From Pavlovales sp. CCMP2436 (lineage: Eukaryota > Haptophyta > Pavlovophyceae > Pavlovales), in contig MU632024.1 of assembly GCA_026770615.1 (NCBI GenBank), forward strand, positions 19,856 through 47,985: a stretch of 28,130 bases of DNA, written 5' to 3'. Both the position numbers and the translations under genes were made by a program. Position 1 is the first letter of the stretch; each line of letters opens with the position of its first letter. Of this stretch, positions 1 through 7,300 are shown piece by piece. The notes beneath the pieces were generated by a model. The model ran no database searches, was not told where the DNA came from, and saw nothing but the letters and a program-made list of their open reading frames with translations.

Positions 1-453
1 CACCGGCAGGTCGTCGGGGCGGTCGACCACCGTGCGGAACAGCGCGTCGACCACCTCGAATGAGCGGCGCACGTCCGCGGGCGCCCCATCTGAGGCAGCA
101 GCCGGGCCAGCAGCCGGAGCCGGCGTCGTGCGCTGCGGAGCCGGCTCGAGCGACGAGCGGCCCTGCGACGGCACGGGCGGCAGTCCTCCGCCCGGCGAGC
201 GGGGTCGCAGCGTGCCTAGGCGCGGCGAGCTGTGCAGCAACGGAGCGAGCGACGAGCGGAGCGGCGACGCCGCCGGCAACTTGAGCAGCGACGGAGCGAG
301 CGACGAGCGGCGCGGCGACGCCGCCGGCGAGGCCACGCGCGACAGCGCCGGGCGGTGCGGCGAGGGGAGCGCCTCGGTGGGCGGCTACGACGAGGGTGCG
401 CCGCGCGCCGCCGCCGCCGGCCCGTTCCTGCCGAGGCCCAAGAACGCGAACAT
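1..453 (-). CDS. 3' portion of an unknown Ser/Pro/Ala-rich protein, leaves the window, one in-frame stop
   Basis: Reading the minus strand from an ATG at 453, the frame gives MFAFLGLGRNGP, an Ala run, then a TAG at 385-387, and afterwards stays open to base 1. The part after the stop is a low-complexity Ser/Pro/Leu-rich stretch with two similar RRSSLAPSL / LRSSLAPLL segments, and it ends in a folded-looking segment, FEVVDALFRTVVDRPDDLPV. That last segment has the composition of a real domain, which is why I prefer this strand over the plus-strand reading. I do not recognise the family. The TAG may be a true nonsense mutation, a sequencing error, or lie in an intron I cannot place; no GT-AG pair obviously removes it. 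The protein continues to the left of the window. Confidence 0.45.
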
Positions 454-497
454 CGCGCTGCGCTCGCTCTGCGCAGCGCTCTGCCAAGTGCCCGTCT

Positions 498-539
498 CGA
501 GCCCGTATTCCGAGACTGACTCGGAATTAGACGGGCTCG
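498..539. promoter_or_regulatory. Inverted repeat (hairpin) upstream of the minus-strand gene
   Basis: CGAGCCCGT (498-506) pairs with ACGGGCTCG (531-539), and TTCCGAG (508-514) pairs with CTCGGAA (520-526) around the loop ACTGA, leaving a bulge of 1 versus 4 bases. It lies about 45 bases upstream of the ATG at 453, so it would be in the leader or promoter of that gene. Its function is unknown. Confidence 0.5.
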
Positions 540-589
540 CATTACGTGAGCCGAAGGGCGAGCGGGCAGCTTGGAATCAGTGAGAAAAA

Positions 590-1370
590 AGAATTGGATA
601 CTTTGCTGTGAAAATCGGCGGATCTCAAAAGCGGTTGGCGAGGCGGGGGCGAGGCGGGGGCGAGGCGAGGCGGGACCCAATAATGCGGATTGATTGCGAC
701 TTGCGAGTTGAAGGGGGGGCGTTGAAGCTGGGGTCTGCGCCCCTTGCGACTTGCGAGGGGCGCGTGGAAGCTGGGGTCTGCGCCCCCGCGTCTCGCGGTG
801 TGCGAGGGTCTACTACTGTCGGGAGGGTCGCAATGAAATGTCGGGGGCTTCAAAAAGACAGGGCAACGCACCGCCGCCGACGCGCTGGTCAAGCTATCTG
901 TCGAGCTGCCCTTTGAGCTGCCCGTCGAGCTGCTCGGCGTCGAGCCGCACGTCGAGCCGCGCAACGAGCTGCGCGTGGCGTCGCTTGAGCCGCTTCGTCT
1001 GGCCGACGCGCTGGTCGAGCTGCGCGTGGTCGGGTGGCGGGTTGCGGGTGGAAGGGGGCGGGCGGGGGGCGTGGAGGCGTGTGAAAGCTGTGCTCCCCGC
1101 CCGCCCCTCGTCAGGCCTTGCGAGGCTGTGAGCGAGGCCCGCGTCCTTCACGGGTCGAGTTGCCGCGTTTGGGGAAGGACGAAAGTGGCTCCGCCGTCCT
1201 TCCAACCGCGCGCGTCCGGGGCCGCGACCTTCACGCGCGACGGAACGAGCATGCGTGCGCGCGTCTTTTGCTTCCGGAGGTCCCAGCGCGAGTGCACAAC
1301 GACGCCTCCTCGCCTCGCCCTGGCCCGGCCCGCGGCCACTGGATGTGGTTTTGACCGAGACCCGGGTTAA
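590..1370. other. GC-rich repetitive stretch with a weak coding fragment
   Basis: No confident gene. It contains repeats of GCGAGGCGGGG (about 638-670) and two copies of GAAGCTGGGGTCTGCGCCCC (from about 724 and 768). From 837 to 1370 the plus strand is open without an upstream ATG; around 890-1030 it reads as a VEL/VEP-rich segment (VELPFELPVELLGVEPHVEP), which could be a fragment of a repetitive protein or only the translation of repeats of GTCGAGCTGC. I favour decayed or repetitive sequence. Confidence 0.3.
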
Positions 1371-1429
1371 AAGTCAAGTTTTGAGGTGGTTCACCAGGAT
1401 AAAGTTGTGAAAAAATATGCAAACTGTAG

Positions 1430-1560
1430 CAAACTGGTTTGGTTTTTACATATGGCTTTTGGTTATTTTTGAAATGAGTGTTTCCAAACTGGTTTGAATT
1501 TTACATATGGTTATTTTTAAACTGAGTGATTCCAAACTGGATTGTTTTTTAAATATGGAT
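1430..1560. repeat. Degenerate AT-rich tandem repeat, about 50 bp unit
   Basis: Three head-to-tail units begin with CAAACTGG at 1430, 1485 and 1533. They share the parts CAAACTGGTTTG, TTTACATATGG, GGTTATTTTT and GAGTG before the next unit. The spacing of 55 and 48 bases and the sequence drift indicate an old minisatellite. The bases between 1561 and 1620 hold nothing recognisable. Confidence 0.75.
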
Positions 1561-1623
1561 CTAGTTTGGCGATGAGCTCGAAGCGATTTTGGTATTGAGT
1601 CATGCTTTTATATTTATGATCAG

Positions 1624-1714
1624 CCTGACGTCGACCAAGCCAGTGACTGAACAACACCTGTTGAACCATGCTGAGCCGCTACAGGGGATCGGTTGAACCA
1701 TGCTGAGCCGCTAC
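1624..1714 (+). repeat. Partial copy of dispersed repeat family B plus a 32 bp direct duplication
   Basis: The segment TGACGTCGACCAAG...GAACCATGCTGAGCCGCTA matches the repeats at 27565-27658 and 27668-27761 but starts later in the unit (5'-truncated). Its last 32 bases (1661-1692, ending in CTACAGGGGATCGG) are repeated at once as 1693-1723 up to the terminal bases of the adjoining TIR element. The shared right end and ragged left end suggest a retroposed sequence. Confidence 0.7.
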
Positions 1715-1879
1715 AGGGGATCGCGGGCAATAAGAACGGCGCTTTTTGAGGCTGAGGCTGAGTTTCTTAGCAAATTACATACAAACAATTGTTAAAATTT
1801 GATTAAAATTACTCTTGAAGGGCAAAAAAACGAGGCTCAGTTTCATAACGCGACGGTTTCTTATTGCCCGCGATCCCCT
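1715..1879. mobile_element. 165 bp MITE with 22 bp perfect terminal inverted repeats
   Basis: The left end 1715-1736 (AGGGGATCGCGGGCAATAAG plus AA) is the perfect reverse complement of 1858-1879. Both ends are flanked by AC, a possible 2 bp target duplication. The subterminal parts also mirror each other (GAGGCTGAGTTTCTTA against ACGAGGCTCAGTTTC). The interior is AT-rich and has no transposase, so this is a non-autonomous DNA element. A longer relative sits at 13440-13886. Confidence 0.8.
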
Positions 1880-2055
1880 ACGGTCTATTTCGAGCTGAAA
1901 ATTTGCGGCGAGATGCGTCAGCGGTGCTTTTGCCGGTGCGACACTACGATTGGGCGTCGGCAAGGCCTATGCTCGACGTACAAGTCGCATCCAATTAATA
2001 TCGATCCTCCATCGTTGCTCGACATGCTCTTCCCACCCAGTTTTCCGACTTCTGA

Positions 2056-2322
2056 GCCGCTTTAAATTATGTGCGCTCACTACAATCAACCTTAAAACAT
2101 GATATTATTCAATCGAACGACAACTTTAAATTGCTAAAATTCACCCTGGTGCTCGGTGTGATAGTGCTTTTGACGGTAAGCATCATCTCGCAAAACCAGG
2201 CTTCGATTACGTACCTAACATTTGCGGTTATTTTACTTATGGTATTGGCATACCTGAGCACCATCGATTACGGTCTCGTTGCACGAATCGGTAATCATAC
2301 AAGGTACTGGTTTCCCCGCTAG
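2056..2322 (+). CDS. Small protein with two membrane segments, probable viral remnant
   Basis: The frame is open from 2056 (after a TGA at 2053-2055) to a TAG at 2320-2322, about 88 codons, without an ATG before the hydrophobic part. A polar N-terminus with QSNDNFKLLKF is followed by two hydrophobic helices (about FTLVLGVIVLLTVSII and YLTFAVILLMVLAYL), then a short polar tail. GC content is lower than in the host genes, and the gene is followed by two more small plus-strand ORFs, as in compact DNA-virus genomes. The missing start codon suggests a truncated or frameshifted gene. The family is not recognised; viral origin is inference. Confidence 0.45.
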   Translation, partial: AALNYVRSLQSTLKHDIIQSNDNFKLLKFTLVLGVIVLLTVSIISQNQASITYLTFAVILLMVLAYLSTIDYGLVARIGNHTRYWFPR

Positions 2323-2493
2323 CATGGTCGATTGCCAGGCGCAGTTTCCGCCACATATGCGAAGATTTCATTTTGAGCTCGTCGTTTTCTACGGTACTCA
2401 AATTATTTAACAAAAAAAAAAAAAAAAATCAAATCAAGGTCGTCAGGATGGACGAGAGCGATTCAAAAAAAAGGTCCTCGTATTATCAAACAC

Positions 2494-2829
2494 ATGTCCT
2501 CGCTTGTCGACTCACACATACCCCTTTGTCGCAGTAGCGGCAGCAGCGGCCTGCAGCTCTCGGTGTGGGTGGTCGTGTCGCTCATGGCATTGCTCGCAAG
2601 CATCGTGCTCTACATGGCTATGCGTGAGGTGCATCTCGCCATGGTAAATGCTCGCGAGAGCGCGGCCGATTTCAAAGCAGCGGCCATCGCGACACCGCCG
2701 ATGCCGGTCACACCGCCGCCGTCGGTCGTCGTCATGCCGGAGTGTGCCTCCTCGCCTGCGACCGCACGTCCTCGTCTGGAGGGCGCGCGGACGGGACCCC
2801 GAGACGACAAAGTGAGGGCTTCCGATTAG
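2494..2829 (+). CDS. Small single-pass membrane protein
   Basis: The ATG at 2494 gives 111 codons. One strong transmembrane helix (LSVWVVVSLMALLASIVLYMA, about residues 23-43) is followed by a short helix and a Pro/Ala-rich polar tail ending in ASD. An alternative ATG at 2450 (MDESDSKK) lies upstream in another frame; a single-base change in the A8 run at 2465-2472 would connect it to this frame, so the true start could be there. The spacer 2323-2449 holds a 17-base A run (2412-2428). Function unknown; the position between two other small ORFs suggests a shared, possibly viral, origin. Confidence 0.5.
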   Translation: MSSLVDSHIPLCRSSGSSGLQLSVWVVVSLMALLASIVLYMAMREVHLAMVNARESAADFKAAAIATPPMPVTPPPSVVVMPECASSPATARPRLEGARTGPRDDKVRASD

Positions 2830-2902
2830 TCATTATTCAATCCTCCTGTCCAAATAATTATGTGCGGGTGATTTAGAAAGACCGTACCTTTAGTAGAGCA
2901 TT

Positions 2903-3151
2903 ATGATGTCATTCTATCCAGTCTCGATTGAAGATGCGTTCAGCACGTCGCTCAGTGGCAACGACCTCGATGCCGACCTGCGCCACAAACGCCGCGAGCG
3001 CGTCGTCCCCACCCCGAGCAGGCCCGAAGCGCCCGACGTCAAGTCGGTGCCTGCGAGGCAGAAACGCCGCAAAAACGTGCAGTTTGCCGATATCGATTGC
3101 AACGAGCCGGCGACCGACCTGGCCGAGATAGTGATTCAAGCTGGCGTCTGA
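2903..3151 (+). CDS. Small basic protein, C-terminus supplied by an inserted LINE fragment
   Basis: ATG at 2903, 82 residues. The N-terminus (MMSFYPVSIEDAFSTSLSG) resembles short conserved N-termini I associate with proteins of algal large DNA viruses; that is recollection, not a search result. A basic patch (RQKRRKNVQFADID) could be a nuclear-localisation signal. The last five codons (IQAGV and stop) are read from the 3' end of the LINE copy beginning near 3131, so the original C-terminus has been replaced or truncated by that insertion. Confidence 0.5.
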   Translation: MMSFYPVSIEDAFSTSLSGNDLDADLRHKRRERVVPTPSRPEAPDVKSVPARQKRRKNVQFADIDCNEPATDLAEIVIQAGV

Positions 3152-3260
3152 CTGTTCTGAATGTTGTGCTGGTCTGAGCGCTGCGTCGCCCATTGCCTGC
3201 TGCGTGCCTTAGTCGGCTGCGCTGGCTTGGGCGCCACCGCGCGTGCCGATGGATCTCCGG
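3131..3260 (-). mobile_element. 5'-truncated LINE 3' end (copy a)
   Basis: About 130 bases identical or nearly so to the terminal 130 bases of copies at 3281-3654, 14270-14400 and 27775-27906. The element's 3' end is GCTTGAATC at low coordinate (minus orientation). It overlaps the end of the small ORF at 2903-3151. Only 3' untranslated sequence remains. Confidence 0.75.
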
Positions 3261-3263
3261 CAT

Positions 3264-3665
3264 GCTTTTATATACACTGATAGGGATTCAAGCTGGCGTC
3301 TGACTGTTCTGAATGTTTTGCTGGTCTGAGCGCTGCGTCGCCCATTGCCTGCTGCGTGCCTTAGTCGGCTGCGCTGGCTTGGGCGCCACCGCGCGTGCCG
3401 ATGGATCTCCGGTAGTGTGCCCGGGCAAGGGCGTTTAGGGAGATGATCTGCTGGTTGCTGTTTGTCGTGTTCCCAAGCTGGGCAGCGATCGGGGCCAGCG
3501 CGCTCAAGCGCGCGAGCAGCAGCTGCGCATGGCCGCGTGCCGCGATCGTACCGATCGTGTCGATGAGTTGCTTCTTGATGCGCGCGGCCGCCTCCATCGG
3601 ACTCACGCCCATCAGCGCGTACATCTTGCGGCCTCCCTGCGCCGCGATTTCTTTGCTTTTATATA
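3264..3665 (-). mobile_element. 5'-truncated LINE copy b with target-site duplication
   Basis: The element body is 3281-3654, minus orientation. It is bordered by GCTTTTATATA at 3264-3274 and at 3655-3665, a 10-11 bp target-site duplication, with a short CACTGA tail between the left duplication and the element end. A variable 5' truncation point plus a fixed 3' end is the signature of target-primed reverse transcription. It contains the C-terminal coding part described separately. Confidence 0.8.
3361..3654 (-). pseudogene. C-terminal fragment of a LINE ORF (copy b)
   Basis: The minus strand reads KEIAAQGGRKMYALMGVSPM, then AARIKKQLIDTIG, a helix with LLLARLSALAPIAAQLG and a terminal AQASAAD stop at 3361. 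The same frame in copy c (14031-14300) is extended N-terminally. The layout resembles the C-terminal helical region downstream of the reverse transcriptase in algal non-LTR elements; that comparison is from memory. Here the frame is intact, but all upstream domains are missing, so it is a dead fragment. A nominal ATG at 3675 lies in flanking DNA. Confidence 0.6.
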
Positions 3666-4340
3666 TTATTTTCATTGTTTGTACCAGTCGCGCCGCTGCC
3701 GCCGCGAATTAAAGGGGTGCGAGCTGGGTACCAGAGAAAACTTTGTTTTCATAGGTTTGTTTTCATAGGTTCACCAGGATAGTTCTTTCACTGTCCTCCG
3801 ACTTGCAGCACGTATGCGTACGGGCATGACCAGGGAGCCTGGACCTGGTCAGCACATCGGTCGTCTCATGTGCTCTATCTTACTCCCCGCGTCGTCTCTC
3901 CGCCGCGACCCTTCCTCGTCGTAACATCGCTCTGCCGCGTTCCTGCGCATAATTACAACACTTTATAAACGCAACAAACTCCATATAGCCTGAATCGTGC
4001 CATCCTGTACCGCCCTTCTACAGTAATTATGCGCTGCAACTCGTTCTGGGCCTCAACCTCCGCGATTTTTACGGACAACATTCGCTTCGAGATCGATGAG
4101 CGACTGGACAAACGGACACTACACTCGCCATGTCGGGCCACCGCAATGGCCTCAGCGGCAGAGAGGCTTGTGCGTGGAGATATTGCGTGGAGGAACTCGA
4201 ACGACTCGGGCGGCGACGCGATCGAAGACCGGAAAGGTCGGGTTGAAGAATCTGGCGAGTTTTAAACGCGCGTTCACGGGCACGTCTTTGCTCAGGTGCC
4301 ATGGCGAGCGGACCCCAGACGCCGTGACTACGCTCGCATA
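3666..4340. other. Intergenic region and probable 5' leader of the giant gene
   Basis: It holds a short direct repeat of GTTTTCATAGGTT near 3745-3772, and TTCACCAGGATA at 3770, which also occurs at 1390. A 78-codon plus-strand frame (4029-4265) and an overlapping minus-strand frame (3953-4141) exist but neither looks clearly coding. A short upstream ORF (ATG 4301 to TGA 4325-4327, 8 codons) precedes the ATG at 4341 and could dampen translation. Confidence 0.4.
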
Positions 4341-7300
4341 ATGGCTCCGCTCGCTACGCTGCCTGAGGTGAGCTCGTTCCCCAACGGGGACTCGGGACCA
4401 CCGACGGCCGATGTCGTCCGTGGCTGGCTCGAGGATGCGCTCCGCCACCTCGCGCGCCTCGAGGTCGTGTGCAACAAGCCGCATAGCACCATCTGCTCCT
4501 CGTCGCCGTGTGCCCCGCTCAAGCTGCCGACGACCCTTATCGACGAGCATGTCGCCGAGCAGCTGATCGCTGATGGCGAGCTCGACGTGCTTGTCGGCGT
4601 CATCGGCACCGCCACCCGGCTGGACTTTGCGCTCAGCGAGCCCGAGGGCGCACTCGGCGCGCTCGTGTCGCAGGTGCTCTCGCCGCGGGGCGCGGCGGGC
4701 CCGGCCGCGCTGCGCCGCTCGTTCAGCTTCATGCCTGAGTTCGCGGAGATGGTACACCCTCTCCGGCGCATGGCTGCGATTGCGTGCTGCTGCGTCGTCG
4801 AGATCGTCCGCGCCGCCACCAACGACGCGATCGACGCGTTTAACGACGAGTTCGCGTGGCCGCTTTTTGGCGAGGTCATCTCGAGCCACCTCGAGCTCGC
4901 CGTGCGACTCAAGGTGGCGAGCTCGTCCTTCGACACGCAGCCCGACCCGGCGGGCGCGCTCGATCTCGCGGCCATCCTCGTCTCGATGAGCACCTGCGTC
5001 TGGCTCGCCGCGCCGCTCCCCAACCTCGCGCGTGCGGTGCCCATGATCTGGCGGCAGGTCAAGGGCGAGCCCGCCGCGCTCTCGCGGCTAGTGCGCTTCC
5101 AGACGGGGCTGCAGGAGCTTTCGGGGCTACTCACCGCGCAGGAGGTGGACGGCGTGCTGCGTGACGAGCTTGGCGCGGCCGACGCCTCAGCCGACGACGC
5201 GCTGCTCCCGCCGCTCTGCGAGATGCTCGCCGCAAGCCGCCATAAGGCGCTGCAGCCCAACGCGGCCAAGTCGGTGGCGCAGCTGTGCGTGCACTCGTCT
5301 ATCGAGCTGCTGCTCGAGGTGCTCGGCCTGCAGCCCGGCGGGCCGCCCACGGGCAGCCACGCCGGTGGCGCGGACGCGTGCACGCGCCGGCGGCAGCTGC
5401 TCTCGCGCGCGCTGCTGTCGTGCCTGATGCTCGGCGCGGAGGGCACGTGCACCTCGGCGCTCGACGCGATCCTCGCGCTCGGTGGCAACGCGCACTCGGC
5501 GCGCTGGCTGCTCGATGCGAGCCTCGTCTCCGCGCTCGCGCCGCTCTGCCTGGCCACGCAGTACGGCGCGTCCGTGACGGCGCGCACGCGCGCGCTCGCC
5601 CACCGCTGCGCGGCGCGCGCGCTCTTCACCGCCGCGCTCGCCGACGGCGGCGCGGAGCTCGTGGGCCGGTCGCTGCGCTCGCGGCAGCTCGTGCGCGCGC
5701 TGTGCCTCGGCTGCGCGCACGCGCTGCTCGCGCTGCCCGCCGCGTACCAGCTGATGCTGCTGCGCACGCTCGGCGCGCTCGGGCCCGAGGCCGCCGCCGA
5801 GCTGGGCGACGCGCTCGGTGCGGAGGTGGCGGAGGCCAGCACCGCCAAGCGCGACGCCGACGTAGCGATGGCGCGTGCGCTGCGCACGAGTGCGCGGCAG
5901 TGGGCGAGCGTGTGGATGCGCGCGGGCAGTCCGTTGCCGCCGACGGTCGAGGTGAGCGCCGAAGTTGCGCAGCTCAGCGCGTGGCACGACGACGCGCTCG
6001 ACGCGCCCGCCGACGCGCCCGGTGCGCTCGCCGGCCCCGGCGGCGGCGCCTCCTCCGGCCCGTCGCTGCCGCCCGCGCTGCTCGTCGAGGTGGACGCGCG
6101 CGCCGCCGCCGCCGCCGCGCTCGCGCTCGCCGACGCGCTGCTCGCGCGGCTCGGGATGGCCGACGCGCCCGCGGCCGACGGCAGCAGCGCCAGCACCTTT
6201 TTCCGCGGCGAAGGGGGCGGCGAGTGCGCGCTGTGGGAGGACGGCTCCTTCTGGCAGCGCGGCGCGCCGACGCTGCAGGCGATCCGCGGCGCGGGCGGCG
6301 GACTGAGCGACGCGGATGGGCACGGCGCGGGGGCGGCCTCCTCCGCCGCCATGGCCGTCGCGGCGGCCGCGGCGAGCCCGTCCACCTTCGCGCTGCCCGA
6401 CGGCGAGTGCACGCTGGTGACGCCCACCGGCTCGCGCCTCGAGGCCTTCATCGGCTGCGGGCTGGCCGCGCGCGAGGGGCTTTGGCGCGGCGCGGACGGC
6501 GCGTGCTACCTGGGCAGGTACACGGGCGGCATGCGGCACGGCGTGGGCTCTGCCTTCGGGCCCACCAGCGCGGACGGGCGCGGGCTCGCCGCCTCCGCCG
6601 TGCCCGACAAGCCGGGCGAGCCGCCGCACGCGTGGGTCGTCGGTGGGTGGAGCGATGGGCAGCTGCAGGGGCACGGCTGCGAGCTGCGCGTCGAGGGCGG
6701 CGAGTGGAGCCACTTCTTCGCCGGCGCCTTCGCGCGCGGCCGCCGCTCGGGCGCGGGGATCGAGGTGCGAGTGGGGGCGGTCTACACCGGCCAGTGGGAG
6801 GACGACCTACGCAACGGCTACGGCACACAGCACTGGTGCACCGTGCAGGGACGGCCCGCGGCCGTCTCCTACCCGGGGCAGCTCGCGGCGAAGGGCCCGC
6901 TGCGCTACGAGGGCGAGTGGCGGCACGGCGAGGTGCACGGCTACGGCCGCCACCGCTGGGGGCCCTCCGCCGAGACGGACGGGCGCGAGCCGGTGCTGAT
7001 CGAGGGGTCGTTCGTGCACAACCAGATGGAGCGCGTGCGCTGCGTCTACGGCGCGCCTTACGGCGAGCGCTTCCAGGTCTACGAGGCAGGCCTCGAGCGC
7101 GCGCGCGACGTGCCCTTCACGCCGACGCACGCGCGGCTGCTCGCCGCGCGCGCGCGCGACGCGGTGACCAAGCCGCCGCCCGACGTGGCCGCGCTGCTGC
7201 ACGCGTCGGAGGTGTCGGGTGTGCCGCACACGCTCTCGTCGCAGCTCGACGCCCTGCTCGCGCGCATGGGCAGCTGCACGCTGCTCCTCGCGCACGCGGC

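Noticed and set aside
3443..3768. Plus-strand frames over LINE copy b
   Set aside because: The minus-strand frame is shared with copy c, including extra upstream coding sequence, so it is the real one.
4328..6713. Long minus-strand open frames opposite the giant gene (4328-6451, 5187-6713)
   Set aside because: They are shadows of a very GC-rich coding strand, give Ala/Arg/Ser-rich low-complexity protein and have no domains, whereas the plus strand has MORN motifs.
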